A DNA stretch of 64,000 nucleotides. Origin: Caldilineaceae bacterium (GTDB lineage: Bacteria; Chloroflexota; Anaerolineae; Caldilineales; Caldilineaceae). The translations under genes and the position numbers were made by a program. The stretch spans positions 242,566 to 306,565 of the forward strand of contig JAPKMW010000002.1 of the NCBI GenBank assembly GCA_026645575.1. The letters run 5' to 3'. Within the stretch, counting starts at the first letter, position 1. Each line of letters starts with the position of its first letter. Below are positions 1-9,538 of this stretch, piece by piece. The notes beneath the pieces were generated by a model. It was not told the origin of the DNA, did not search any database, and was given only the letters and a program-made list of their open reading frames with translations.

Positions 1-768
1 GCCTTTTTCCTGTGCATGGGAGGTGAAGCGTTCGGCGATTTCGTAGTAAAACTCTTCGGCATAGCGTTTGGCATACATCTGATTTTGCACCAGACGGGCG
101 CCGGTCGGTCGTGCGGTGGTGGTATATTTGCCGCTTAAGAGTCCACCACCGAGCGGGCTGTAGGGAATAACACCCACGTTTTCTGAGAGGGCAAAGGGCA
201 GGATTTCCACCTCGGCCTGGCGCTTGGTCAAGTTGTACATCGGTTGAATACACTCAAAACGGGCCAGACCGGCGCGGGCGGCAATGCCATGGGCCTTGGC
301 GATCTGCCAAGCCGCCCAGTTGCTGACGCCCAGGTAGAGAACTTTGCCCTGCTGCACCAACTGATCGAGCGCCCGCAGCGTCTCTTCCATCGGTGTATCG
401 GGGTCAAAGTGGTGGACAAAGAGCAGATCGACACGGTCAGTCTGCAAGCGGCGCAAACTGGCCTCGACCTGCATCACGATATGGCGGCGGGAAAGCCCGC
501 GATCATTGATGCCTTTGCCCATCGGCGAGGCGACTTTGGTGGTGATGAACAGGTCATTGCGCTCCCCCGCAATCAAGCGGCCCAAAATCTCTTCCGAGCG
601 GCCACCGGCGTAGGAGTTGGCGCAATCAAAAAAGTTGATCCCTGCCTCCCGACACCGTTTAAACATGGCCGCCGAGGTCGCTTCATCGGCGTCGCCGCCA
701 AAGGACATAACGCCAAAACAGAGGCGCGAAACTTTGACGCCTGTGCCGCCTAAAATCTTATATTCCAT
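1..768 (-). CDS. Aldo/keto reductase, C-terminus cut by window edge
   Basis: NAD(P)H-dependent oxidoreductase of the aldo/keto reductase fold; 256 codons are visible and the C-terminus lies beyond the left edge. The protein begins MEYKILGGTGVKVSRLCFG, the usual AKR N-terminus. The catalytic tetrad is readable: Asp48 and Tyr53 in FFDCANSYAGG, Lys78 in TTKV, and His in LLFVHH around residue 119. An AGGAG-type ribosome site lies upstream of the ATG. The subgroup resembles voltage-channel beta-subunit/YajO-like AKRs of about 320 residues. The substrate cannot be told. It is divergent from the biotin ligase gene, with a strong inverted repeat between them. Confidence 0.9.
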   Translation of the reverse strand, partial: MEYKILGGTGVKVSRLCFGVMSFGGDADEATSAAMFKRCREAGINFFDCANSYAGGRSEEILGRLIAGERNDLFITTKVASPMGKGINDRGLSRRHIVMQVEASLRRLQTDRVDLLFVHHFDPDTPMEETLRALDQLVQQGKVLYLGVSNWAAWQIAKAHGIAARAGLARFECIQPMYNLTKRQAEVEILPFALSENVGVIPYSPLGGGLLSGKYTTTARPTGARLVQNQMYAKRYAEEFYYEIAERFTSHAQEKG

Positions 769-807
769 TTTTCCTTTTTCTCTCCTGTTTGTAACCTACC
801 GATGATC

Positions 808-872
808 GAGGCGTAGGCACGCCCCGTGCCGGCCGTCTTGCTGATTGACCCGGCGGGGCGTGCCTACGCCTC
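808..872. repeat. Perfect 19-bp inverted repeat
   Basis: Arms 808-826 and 854-872 (GAGGCGTAGGCACGCCCCG and its exact reverse complement) enclose a 27-base spacer. It lies between two divergent genes, so it is not an ordinary terminator. It has no flanking T-run. Confidence 0.85.
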
Positions 873-1005
873 TCGTCGTCTGGTTGCTGGTTGACATTGC
901 GCTAACTAGGTCTATCTGACTTAGTAAGGTATTATAGAAGTGTTTCGGCAGATCGGCAATTTTGGGTTGCATAGCCTGTGGCTGCGGCGATCGATAGGAG
1001 TAACA

Positions 1006-1884
1006 ATGTTGCTTGACCAACAAAAAATTACCACCGCCCTGGCTGATTGTGTCATCGGCCATACCTTGTTCTACCACCATAGCGTGCCCAGCACTATGCC
1101 GCTTGCCCAACAGTTGGCGAGCGATCCGTCCGTGCGGAGCGGGGCAATTGTAGTGGCTGAAGAGCAGACCGCCGGTCGCGGGCGGGGAGAGCGGCGCTGG
1201 GAGACGCCACCGGGGCAAGCGCTCTTGTTCACCGTGATCTTCAAGGCGCCCTTGCCGCTTCCGCCGCTCTTTTTTCCCATGTTGGCCGGCCTGGCGATGA
1301 GTCAGGGCTTGATCGACTATCTGCCGCCGTTGGCGCCTATGGTTGGCCTCAAGTGGCCGAATGATCTTTTGCTAGGGACGACCATGGCGGATGCGGGCAA
1401 AGTCGGCGGCATTTTGATCGAGAGCCGCTACCGTGGCGCCGCAGTGGAAGCGGTGTTGGTCGGTTGCGGGGTCAATGTGCTACAGCAAGGCAGTGCGCTG
1501 CCGCCAACCCCGCCGGGCGCGCCACCCGCTACCAGCCTGCATCACTTTCTCCATCGTCATCCGTTGCCGGCGGCGGATGATCCGCCACTCGATCGCACGG
1601 CGCTTCTGATAACACTCTGTCGCCGGTGGGGGCAACTTTACAGCGAACCACAACTGACGCCGACGTTGCTGCATGAACGCTGGTCGGCGCGTTTATGGAC
1701 GCTACGCCAGCCGGTTGTCGTGCAAAGTACGGACACACAGGGAGAAACGCTCCAGGTTACCGGGCAGGCGGTGGCGGTAACGTTGGATGGCCGGCTGGTC
1801 GTCGAGACGCCTGATGGGGAGCGCCACCGCTTTGCTGCTGGTGATGTTTCTGTACGGCGTCCTGATGCAATGGGCGCCAACTAA
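1006..1884 (+). CDS. birA: Biotin--[acetyl-CoA-carboxylase] ligase
   Basis: Attaches biotin to the carrier domain of biotin-dependent carboxylases through a biotinyl-AMP intermediate, in the cytoplasm. The 292-residue product has the adenylate loop motif GRGRGERRW, the substrate motif KWPNDLLL and the GKVGGILIE strand, followed by a C-terminal SH3-like domain (GQAVAVTLDGRLVVETPDG). There is no N-terminal helix-turn-helix, so it is the enzyme-only (group I) form and should not repress a bio operon. The ATG at 1006 is preferred over an in-frame upstream start because AGGAG sits five bases before it. Confidence 0.92.
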   Translation: MLLDQQKITTALADCVIGHTLFYHHSVPSTMPLAQQLASDPSVRSGAIVVAEEQTAGRGRGERRWETPPGQALLFTVIFKAPLPLPPLFFPMLAGLAMSQGLIDYLPPLAPMVGLKWPNDLLLGTTMADAGKVGGILIESRYRGAAVEAVLVGCGVNVLQQGSALPPTPPGAPPATSLHHFLHRHPLPAADDPPLDRTALLITLCRRWGQLYSEPQLTPTLLHERWSARLWTLRQPVVVQSTDTQGETLQVTGQAVAVTLDGRLVVETPDGERHRFAAGDVSVRRPDAMGAN

Positions 1885-1944
1885 GTCCTGCCGGTTTTTC
1901 GTGAGAACCGCTTCCTTATAGTATACTTTACGCGTACCTGTTCC

Positions 1945-1975
1945 GCGCCTAGCCAGTCCATGATTGGCTAGGCGC
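1945..1975. repeat. Hairpin downstream of birA
   Basis: 11-bp arms GCGCCTAGCCA (1945-1955) and TGGCTAGGCGC (1965-1975) with a 9-base loop. The TAGCCAGT core is shared with the larger hairpins near 31.4 and 50.3 kb. It could terminate birA transcription but lacks a T-tract. Confidence 0.7.
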
Positions 1976-2019
1976 AAGCTGAGCAGTTATCTTTATGCGA
2001 ACAATTCATTCATGAAAAT

Positions 2020-2072
2020 TACGCAGATCACGCAGATTCCAAGGGATAAGATACCTCTGTGTGATCTGTGTA
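2020..2072. repeat. Imperfect inverted repeat, ACGCAGATCACGCAGA type
   Basis: Arms 2020-2036 and 2056-2072 match at 15 of 17 positions. The unit resembles dispersed short repeats seen in many bacterial genomes. The right arm touches the possible upstream start of the next gene. Confidence 0.6.
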
Positions 2073-2082
2073 CTCTTTGCGA

Positions 2083-2652
2083 ATGACGGTAGTGGGCCGG
2101 GGGGCTAGGGTGAAACGGGATTTAAGTGGATTTGTGCAGTGGTCGCCATCCCAACAGCGACGGCTATTGCTTTGGCTTTGTCTAGCGACACTGTTGTCAA
2201 TCACGATTTTTCCACATGACACGGCGTTGGGGCATTATGCGCAACGCCGTGCCTATCAAGAATCGCCGCTCTCACCGCTCGCCACACCGCTTACCGCAAC
2301 CGTGACCACCACGCTGCCGGCCACGCAGCCGCTGTCAATTACGGCGCCGCTGTCAACACCACTGACAACATCACTCACGACACCACTGACGATGCCGGCG
2401 TCTGTCGTGGTCAGTGTGCCACTAACTGTACCGGTGACAGCGCCAGTGACGGGGCAAGTGACATCGCCGCTGACTGTGCCTGCCCCAGCAGTCGCAACCA
2501 CACCAGTGCCGCCGACAGCCACCGCAGCCCTAGAAATAGCAGCCCCAACGGCTACGTTAGTCAACCACGGTCAGGTCAGCTTGCTATTGGTTGGTGCAGT
2601 GTTGGCGAGTCTTGTGGTGGTGATTGCCGTGGTCATTGGTCGCCGGCGTTGA
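2083..2652 (+). CDS. Membrane-anchored Thr/Pro-rich surface protein
   Basis: Hypothetical envelope protein of about 189 residues with no recognised enzymatic domain. It has an N-terminal hydrophobic helix (LLLWLCLATLLSITIF), a long low-complexity Thr/Pro/Ala/Val stalk (TPLTTSLTTPLTMP-like repeats), and a C-terminal transmembrane segment followed by Arg residues (VVIAVVIGRRR). This architecture is common in Chloroflexota cell-surface proteins. A GTG start at 2068 would add five residues; neither start has a clear ribosome site. The next gene begins within a few bases of the stop, so the two are probably co-transcribed. Confidence 0.6.
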   Translation: MTVVGRGARVKRDLSGFVQWSPSQQRRLLLWLCLATLLSITIFPHDTALGHYAQRRAYQESPLSPLATPLTATVTTTLPATQPLSITAPLSTPLTTSLTTPLTMPASVVVSVPLTVPVTAPVTGQVTSPLTVPAPAVATTPVPPTATAALEIAAPTATLVNHGQVSLLLVGAVLASLVVVIAVVIGRRR

Positions 2653-2657
2653 AATTG

Positions 2658-5126
2658 ATGGTAGAACGCGTGAACGAGTTTTCCAAACCAGCAGGGATGA
2701 TCAAGCGTTATACGCCGGCACTGTTGTTTGCCGGCGGTTTACTGTTATTGCTTTATGGGTTGCTGACCTGGCCTTTGGCTGCGGCCCCTGTGCGCGCCCA
2801 GAATGCCCGCACGCCGGAGCAGGCGACGATTGAGGTCAAACAGACGGTTGGTGAAACGGTGGGGAATTGCGCCACAACTACCGCCATTGCTGTCCCGGCG
2901 AACCGTACCATCTACTACTGTGTTACTTTACGGAATAGTGGGACCGTGCCGCTGTTCCAACATACGCTAGCCATCGCAAACATTAGCACCACTTTTCCCT
3001 TTACGCTCAACCCTGGTCAGGAAATTCAGCTAACTAACAATGTTTTGAGCGGCGTGGGGGCGACCAATCCTACGCTCCTTTCCCGCGTTGTAAGCGCTGC
3101 CCCGGCTAGTTTCACCAATACTGTCGCGGTTACTTCAACCAATGCAGTGGCGGCGGTTACGGCAAGCGGCAAAACGTCGGTACGTGTGGTTGTCGGTACG
3201 GCGGCCATTCGTGTCACCAAAACCGCGGCGATCAATGATGATTGTAGCGGCGCCCGCGCCATTGCTGTCCCGATCAGCACGACGATCAAATATTGTGTAA
3301 CCATTCAAAATATCGGTACTTTACCGCTTGCCAACCACCGGCTGGTGGATCCGCTGTTAAAGATTGATATAAGCTTTCCGACCAATGTCCCGATCAACGC
3401 CAGCCTACGGATCACCGACGGCAATTTACGGCGGATTGATAGCAGTCAACATTTGGAACTTTTGATTACCGGTGATATCACCAATACCCTGACAGTAACT
3501 TCAACGACGGCGGAAGGCGCGGCCGCCACCGCCAGCAATCAGGCGGCCGCAGTTATCGGGCGTACCAGTATGACAGCCACGGCCACGCTTGGGCTGGAGG
3601 ACCAGTGCAGCACGACGACGGCGCTGACATCGCTTAATGGCCGCACGGTCTATCACTGTCTCCGGTTGACCAATAACGGTACGATTCCGCTGGATTTCCA
3701 TACCATTCAGTGGGTGCAAAGCACTTCTACCACACCGGTTGTGAACACAACGATTACAGAAACCGTGCAGCCCGGCCAAAGCTTGATTCTCACCCGTTCA
3801 CGGATTACGCAATTGGCGCAGGCGAACGTCACCGCCGGGGCCACCAACAATTTTACTGTCAACTCGACGAATCGGCGCAGTTTTGCGGCCAGGGTACAGG
3901 CGCAAAGTCAGTTGACGGTCAACACCCAAGGCGTGACGTTGACAAAACGGCCCAGCATCGTCAGCGGCAGCAATTGCGACCCCAATATCTCCCTGTCGGT
4001 GGGGTCAACCCAGGACTTTTACTACTGTTTGATTATCCTAAACAATGGTGCGACGCCATTGGTGCGCCATACCATTCAGGAGGGACCGCCGCTCAATATC
4101 AATGCCACCTTTACCTATACGTTGAATGCAAATCAGCGGCTGACCTTAACCAATGAGACGGTTGCAAGTACGCTGAAAATTCCGCCCTTCTTAGGCCCTT
4201 TCCGGGCCAGCGCCAATTTTCCCAGTACCACAACGATCACTTCGTTATCGGCGGCCAACATTGCGGTAACGGCAAACGCCCCATTACAAGTTTTGGTCTC
4301 CACCGCCACCCCGACGCTGACGCCGCTGCCAACCCAGCCCCCGACCACGACGCCCTTTCCCACCACGACGCCGACGCCTTCGTTTACCCCCGAGCCGACG
4401 CTAACGCCGTCGCCAGTTGTCGTCTCTTTCCTGCCGACCCCGACCCAACCCTTTAGCGTCAATGCCGTGGCAACGCCGACGCCGGGGGTGGCGCCGGGCG
4501 CCCTGCCGCCGACCATCGATCCCTTTGCCACGCCAACCTTTGATCCCTTTGCCCAACCCACGTCGCCGTTAGATTTTCCAACGGTCGATGTCGCGGCCAC
4601 CTTTGTGGCGGCCACATTGGAGGCGGCTGCTACGCAAACGATGATTGCCCTACTCCAACCGCCCGTCACCGACACCCCCAGCGCGCCATTGGTGGAATCC
4701 CCACTCGCAACACCGGTCATAACGACCACCGTTGCGCTCACAGCGACGCCCGTGATCTTGGTGTTGACGCCCATCCCCACGCCGGTTCCGCCCACTGGTT
4801 ATCTGGATGTGATGGCGCAGGTTTTCCAGGTCTCGACAGCGACATTGGGCTGGCTCTGGTTTGTCATCGGTTCGGTCATCTTCTTTGCCACAGCGGGGAT
4901 GTTTGCCGGCTTGGGCTGGCGTTCTCGCCGCCGGCGCGGTCTTTACGAGGTGAATGACCGCGTCGATTTGAATGACGACACCATGCAACTTGAGACGGAT
5001 TTACCCCAATCGTTTACGACCCAGCCGTTGCCGAGCCAAGCGCCGACTACCCGTCCGTCGGCCAGTCGCCCAGCAACACCCCCACCGGCTGCGGATGATG
5101 ATTACTGGCCGCCTTCACTGCGTTGA
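2658..5126 (+). CDS. Large surface protein, four ~110-residue repeats and a stalk
   Basis: Predicted cell-surface protein of about 822 residues. After a signal segment (LLFAGGLLLLLYGLLTWPL, then PVRAQ) come four tandem beta-rich modules, each starting with a conserved Cys pair pattern (NCATTTAIAVP...YYCVTLRNSGTVPL; DCSGARAIAVP...KYCVTIQNIGTLPL; QCSTTTALTSL...YHCLRLTNNGTIPL; NCDPNISLSVG...YYCLIILNNGATPL). The modules recall DUF11-like extracellular repeats. A Pro/Thr-rich stalk of about 150 residues follows, then one transmembrane helix and a short cytoplasmic tail rich in Arg and Pro. A TTG at 2649 overlapping the previous stop is an alternative start. Function unknown; adhesion or envelope structure is an inference. 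Confidence 0.75.
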   Translation: MVERVNEFSKPAGMIKRYTPALLFAGGLLLLLYGLLTWPLAAAPVRAQNARTPEQATIEVKQTVGETVGNCATTTAIAVPANRTIYYCVTLRNSGTVPLFQHTLAIANISTTFPFTLNPGQEIQLTNNVLSGVGATNPTLLSRVVSAAPASFTNTVAVTSTNAVAAVTASGKTSVRVVVGTAAIRVTKTAAINDDCSGARAIAVPISTTIKYCVTIQNIGTLPLANHRLVDPLLKIDISFPTNVPINASLRITDGNLRRIDSSQHLELLITGDITNTLTVTSTTAEGAAATASNQAAAVIGRTSMTATATLGLEDQCSTTTALTSLNGRTVYHCLRLTNNGTIPLDFHTIQWVQSTSTTPVVNTTITETVQPGQSLILTRSRITQLAQANVTAGATNNFTVNSTNRRSFAARVQAQSQLTVNTQGVTLTKRPSIVSGSNCDPNISLSVGSTQDFYYCLIILNNGATPLVRHTIQEGPPLNINATFTYTLNANQRLTLTNETVASTLKIPPFLGPFRASANFPSTTTITSLSAANIAVTANAPLQVLVSTATPTLTPLPTQPPTTTPFPTTTPTPSFTPEPTLTPSPVVVSFLPTPTQPFSVNAVATPTPGVAPGALPPTIDPFATPTFDPFAQPTSPLDFPTVDVAATFVAATLEAAATQTMIALLQPPVTDTPSAPLVESPLATPVITTTVALTATPVILVLTPIPTPVPPTGYLDVMAQVFQVSTATLGWLWFVIGSVIFFATAGMFAGLGWRSRRRRGLYEVNDRVDLNDDTMQLETDLPQSFTTQPLPSQAPTTRPSASRPATPPPAADDDYWPPSLR

Positions 5127-5139
5127 TTCTGATGTTATC

Positions 5140-6720
5140 ATGATTGACCAACGTTTTTTTCTGCTTCTGCTTATTTTGGGCGCCTTTGCCTGGCGCGTCG
5201 AAGGGTTGACCAACCAAAGCCTCTGGCGCGATGAGGTGGATGCCATCTACTTTGCCCTACGCGATCTACCCGATACGCTGGCCATGTTTGGCGCAATGGC
5301 GCAAAATGGCGTCCTCTATTTTCTCTCCTTGCGGGTTTGGTTTCACCTGGCCGGCGCCACGGAATTCACCCTCCGCTACATTTCGGTGCTGGCCGGTGTG
5401 CTGACGGTCCCGCTCACCTGGCAGGTGGCGCTCCGGTTGCTTGGCACGTCTACATCGGCGGAGCAACGCTTCAACCTAGCTGGTCTCATGCCGTTGCTGG
5501 CGGCGCTGCTGCTGGCGGTCAACCCCTATCAGCTCTGGTACGGCCAAGAGGGCAAGATGTACACGCTGATGACGGCGCTGACCCTGCTGGCCCATTGGTG
5601 CTGGCTGACAGGCATCAGTCGCGGCGGGTGGCGAATCTGGCTTCTCTATCTAGTAACGGTCAGCCTCGCCTTGTACATCCATCTGTTAAGCATTATCATC
5701 ATCCCGCTCCATCTGCTCTGGTTTCTCATTGCTTGGCCGCAAAGTCGGCAGCAATGGCGCGGGTATGGCGTTGCTTTGGCCGGCCTGACCTTGCCCTATC
5801 TGCCCTTTGTCTGGTGGCAATGGGCGATGCTCACCTCGTCGGATAAACTGACCGGCTTTAGCTTTACGCCGCTTCCCGAAATGTTGCATGGGCTGTTGAT
5901 GAGTCACAGCTATGGCCTGCTGCCGCCGCCACCGATTTTTCGCCTGCTGCCCATTTTTTTCCTGGGCGCCGTTGGCCTGTTCTTGGGCGTTGGCACATTG
6001 GCGGAAAAAGCGCCAGACCTGTCAGGTTTACGAAACCTGACAGGTCTAAATCCGTGGCGACGCTATGCGCTCCTCGTTAGTTGGCTCTTTGTCCCCATTG
6101 TGACCATCTACGCCCTAAGTCTGCGCCAGCCGGTCTACACCGACCGTTACATCATCTGGATTGCGCCGGCGGCGATGATTTTGCTGGCGCTGGGGGTGCA
6201 GGCGCTTTACCAAAGCGCCGGTCGTCTGGCTGCACCGCTGATTCTCATTCTCCTGCTCTACACCGTTGGCCTCTGGCTGCAAATGGGCTGGCGGCAGCAG
6301 ACGGAGACGATCAAGTATGATCTGCGCAGCGCCATCACCTATGTAGCCGAACGTCGTTCACCGGGGACGTTGCTCATTTTACAAATCCCCCATCTGGAAT
6401 ATAGCTACCGCTACTACACGAGTGACTTTCTGCCGGGTCTCTTTGGTCGAAGTGATACCCAACTTGGTTGGTGGGCCAGCGGCTTGTGGACCAACGGCGG
6501 TTTGGCGGATGAGCAGGCGCAAGCCGTTGCCGACCAGGAAATGCAAACCATGACAACCGGCATCCAAGCATTCTGGGTGTTGAGCAGTGAAGTGGAAATG
6601 TGGGATGCCCGCCACTTGATGGACAACTGGCTGGCGCAACATGCGCAACTGGTGGAATCGGCTGAGTTTCACGGCGTCCACGCCCGTCACTATCAACTGC
6701 TGCCGGCGGGTCAACCATGA
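5140..6720 (+). CDS. Polytopic membrane glycosyltransferase (GT39/ArnT-like)
   Basis: Integral membrane protein of 526 residues with about ten hydrophobic helices. It shows the GT-C signature near the N-terminus: an acidic pair in the first outer loop (SLWRDEVDAIYFA), as in dolichyl-phosphate/polyprenyl-phosphate mannosyltransferase-like enzymes (PMT/ArnT, GT39). Such enzymes move a lipid-linked sugar to an acceptor on the outer face of the membrane. The start is an ATG 14 bases after the preceding stop. Oddly, a 33-base palindrome of a repeat family otherwise found between genes lies in frame and encodes PDLSGLRNLTGL in a loop; the reading frame continues through it. Substrate unknown. Confidence 0.8.
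   Translation: MIDQRFFLLLLILGAFAWRVEGLTNQSLWRDEVDAIYFALRDLPDTLAMFGAMAQNGVLYFLSLRVWFHLAGATEFTLRYISVLAGVLTVPLTWQVALRLLGTSTSAEQRFNLAGLMPLLAALLLAVNPYQLWYGQEGKMYTLMTALTLLAHWCWLTGISRGGWRIWLLYLVTVSLALYIHLLSIIIIPLHLLWFLIAWPQSRQQWRGYGVALAGLTLPYLPFVWWQWAMLTSSDKLTGFSFTPLPEMLHGLLMSHSYGLLPPPPIFRLLPIFFLGAVGLFLGVGTLAEKAPDLSGLRNLTGLNPWRRYALLVSWLFVPIVTIYALSLRQPVYTDRYIIWIAPAAMILLALGVQALYQSAGRLAAPLILILLLYTVGLWLQMGWRQQTETIKYDLRSAITYVAERRSPGTLLILQIPHLEYSYRYYTSDFLPGLFGRSDTQLGWWASGLWTNGGLADEQAQAVADQEMQTMTTGIQAFWVLSSEVEMWDARHLMDNWLAQHAQLVESAEFHGVHARHYQLLPAGQP
6015..6047. repeat. Family C palindrome inside a coding sequence
   Basis: Perfect 15-bp arms AGACCTGTCAGGTTT (6015-6029) and AAACCTGACAGGTCT (6033-6047), loop ACG. 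Two near-identical copies stand in intergenic DNA at 24979-25011 and 43070-43102. This copy is in the coding sequence of the membrane glycosyltransferase and keeps its frame. Confidence 0.9.
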
Positions 6721-7619
6721 AAAACGCCAATGACCTGAACCAACGGTTGGTCTGGGAGAAGCCGCCCCGTCCACAACATATAGGGCTGGTTTTGGGTGGT
6801 GGCGCCGCGCGTGGCATGGCCCATATCGGTGTACTGGAGGCGCTGGAAGCAGACGGGGTGCGCCCCGATGTCATCGTCGGCGCCAGCGTCGGTTCATTGG
6901 TGGGTGGTCTCTATGCCGCCGGACTATCCACGGCGCGTATGCGCACCCTGGCCCATCAGATCAAATGGTGGGATGTTAGCCGCTTGCCCATGAACGTCAG
7001 TTGGTCAACCCTGGCCACACTTACCGCCCCGCTAGGGATTCTGGATCTGGATCGGCTCAGTGACTGGATCCGTAAAGTGCTAGACGCCGATCCTCATTTT
7101 CATGAGCTAACGATGCCCTTTGCCGCCATCGCCACCGATATTGCCACCGGACAAAGCATCATGCTCAATGCCGGCCCAATTGCACCGGCGATTCGGGCCA
7201 GTTGCAGCGTACCGGGCATCTTTACCCCCGTGCGGCGCAATGGCCGGCTGCTGGTCGATGGCGGAGCGAGCAATAACTTGCCTGTTTCGGCTGTACAACA
7301 GATGGGCGCCGATTATGTCATTGCCGTTGATCTATTGCCCTCTGTGACCAGCCCAACGGCTGAACCAAAAAATATTCTGGAAGTGACCATTACCTCCCTC
7401 TATGCACTGATTCGGGCGGCGCAAGTTGATATGCCGCTGGCGCACTGTGTCATCCAGCCGGAAGTGGGTCACATCAGTTTGGCCGATCTGGCGGCAGTGG
7501 AGGAGTTGATCAACGCTGGCTATCAGGCGACCAGGCAGCAGATGCCTGAAATTTTGGCGGCGTTGGGCAGGGCAACCAGCAGCCTGCCCAACGTTTCTGA
7601 GTCGGATGAGTTAGGCTAG
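6717..7619 (+). CDS. Patatin-like phospholipase (RssA/NTE family)
   Basis: Serine acyl hydrolase with the patatin fold, 300 residues. The oxyanion loop GGGAARG (28-34), the nucleophile elbow GASVGS with Ser57, and the catalytic Asp181 in [11 protein letters not shown] form the expected Ser-Asp dyad. There is no signal peptide, so it should act in the cytoplasm or at the inner membrane face on lipid esters. The ATG overlaps the TGA of the glycosyltransferase gene (ATGA), indicating translational coupling with envelope-related genes. The physiological substrate is not known for most bacterial members. Confidence 0.9.
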   Translation: MKNANDLNQRLVWEKPPRPQHIGLVLGGGAARGMAHIGVLEALEADGVRPDVIVGASVGSLVGGLYAAGLSTARMRTLAHQIKWWDVSRLPMNVSWSTLATLTAPLGILDLDRLSDWIRKVLDADPHFHELTMPFAAIATDIATGQSIMLNAGPIAPAIRASCSVPGIFTPVRRNGRLLVDGGASNNLPVSAVQQMGADYVIAVDLLPSVTSPTAEPKNILEVTITSLYALIRAAQVDMPLAHCVIQPEVGHISLADLAAVEELINAGYQATRQQMPEILAALGRATSSLPNVSESDELG

Positions 7620-7701
7620 TTTGCATTTGCTACGTAAATCGGCTACGATTCAGGGAATGGTGTATCACCAACATTATCGATTCTTACAGAAGGAGCTAAA
7701 T

Positions 7702-8448
<747 letters not shown>

Positions 8449-8472
8449 GCACGGCGACAGGACGGTTTTACA

Positions 8473-8554
8473 CCCGTCCCGTAGGGACGCCTGAGTTTAG
8501 AGAAAAGTTTTATGCTTTCTTTTTCCCTGAACTCATAGGTCCCTACGGGACGGG
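8473..8554. repeat. Family A inverted repeat, copy 1
   Basis: Left arm CCCGTCCCGTAGGGAC plus a CCTGAGTTTAG-like tail, right arm the complementary CTGAACTCATAGGTCCCTAC followed by GGGACGGG. Each arm also contains the small palindrome GTCCC-GTA-GGGAC. Similar copies are at 15453-15533 and 22258-22339; half copies are near 45303 and 60371. Confidence 0.85.
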
Positions 8555-8614
8555 CAAACCGCTTAAGACACATTTGATAAAAAGGGCGTTTGCGCGTTTG
8601 CCAAAGGGAAAACG

Positions 8615-8773
8615 ATGAGTACGACTGTCACCCAATCTATTATCCGCCCACCAACCCCGGACACAAATCAACAAAATGGCAACCATGTCGATTTCAGTAT
8701 GACGATTACAAGGAGCGTTGGCGTGATCGGTTTATCCAACGAAGAAATTACAACGATCGAGGCAAGCCGTTGA
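8615..8773 (+). CDS. Small ORF upstream of and overlapping a HAD gene
   Basis: A 52-codon frame starting ATG AGT ACG ACT with AAAGGG six bases upstream and ending in a TGA that overlaps the TTG start of the following HAD gene (TTGA). The peptide (MSTTVTQSIIRPPTPDTNQQ at its start) has no family I recognise and no membrane segment. The overlap would allow translational coupling, so it may be a leader peptide or a small partner protein. It could equally be chance: the evidence is only the start context and the overlap. Confidence 0.4.
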   Translation: MSTTVTQSIIRPPTPDTNQQNGNHVDFSMTITRSVGVIGLSNEEITTIEASR

Positions 8774-9375
8774 TCAAAGCCGTCATTTTCGACATGGGTG
8801 GGGTGTTGGTGCGCACGGTCGATCCGAGCAAACGGGCGGCCTGGGAAGCGCGCTTGGGCTTGGCGCCGGGGGATGCCGAACGCATTGTCTTGAACAGTGC
8901 CATGGGCAAGCAGGCACAGATGGGTGCGATCACCACCGAAGCGCTATGGCAGTGGGTGCAGGGCGAGTTCGGCTTTGATGATGCGACCCTGGCCGCCTTT
9001 CGCCATGACTTTTGGGCCGGTGACGCGCTGGATGATGAATTGGTCGATCTGTTGCGCTACCTGAGGCTCAATTACCAGACGGCGCTCCTGAGTAACTTTA
9101 TGGATGAGTTACAGGAGGTTATTACCGTGCGCCATCCCATGGCCGATGCCTTTGATCTGGTTGTCGGCTCGTCCTACGAAAAGATGATGAAGCCTGATGC
9201 CCGCATCTATGAGCTGACGCTGGCGCGCTTGGGACGCAAACCAGCCGAGGCGGTCTTTATTGATGATATGTTGCACAATATTGAGGGTGCGCAAAAGGTT
9301 GGTCTAGCGACCGTCCATTACCAGGCTGGAATGGATGTGACAGCGGCGTTAGCGGGGCTGGGGTTGCAGGTGTAG
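8770..9375 (+). CDS. HAD superfamily phosphatase-like hydrolase (subfamily IA)
   Basis: About 201 residues. Motif I is FDMGGVLVRT, the form in which the second acidic residue of DxD is Gly, as in YihX-type and soluble epoxide hydrolase N-domain HADs. Motif II is LLSNFMDE, motif III the Lys in KMMKPDARIYE, and motif IV the acidic pair in VFIDDMLHNIEGA. It is likely to be a cytoplasmic sugar- or nucleotide-phosphate phosphatase, specificity unknown. The TTG start is preferred because the conserved fold begins at the next residue (IKAVIFDMGG) and the length then fits the family; a longer in-frame extension carries no recognisable sequence. Confidence 0.8.
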   Translation: MIKAVIFDMGGVLVRTVDPSKRAAWEARLGLAPGDAERIVLNSAMGKQAQMGAITTEALWQWVQGEFGFDDATLAAFRHDFWAGDALDDELVDLLRYLRLNYQTALLSNFMDELQEVITVRHPMADAFDLVVGSSYEKMMKPDARIYELTLARLGRKPAEAVFIDDMLHNIEGAQKVGLATVHYQAGMDVTAALAGLGLQV

Positions 9376-9379
9376 CGGG

Positions 9380-9529
9380 ACACTACAGCGGATTTAGGTG
9401 GGAACGGATTTTTACGGTACGACCAAGGATTTTGGTTCAAATGATCGCTTTACACAAAGCATCTAGCCGCAATTATTCGTTCTCTACCAGCGAAGGCAAA
9501 TCCGTCCCCACCTAAATCCGCTGTAGTGT
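9380..9529. repeat. Long inverted repeat, MITE-like
   Basis: 32-bp arms (9380-9411 and 9498-9529; one mismatch) enclose 86 bases with no ORF. The arm contains CAGCGGATTTAGGTGGG. Total length of about 150 bp, between converging genes, resembles a miniature inverted-repeat element; I see no clear target-site duplication. Confidence 0.8.
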
Positions 9530-9538
9530 ATCCTGCGC

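Noticed and set aside
2256..2564. 102-codon minus-strand Gly/Val/Ser-rich frame
   Set aside because: Mirror of the Thr/Pro-rich stalk coding repeat of the plus-strand surface protein.
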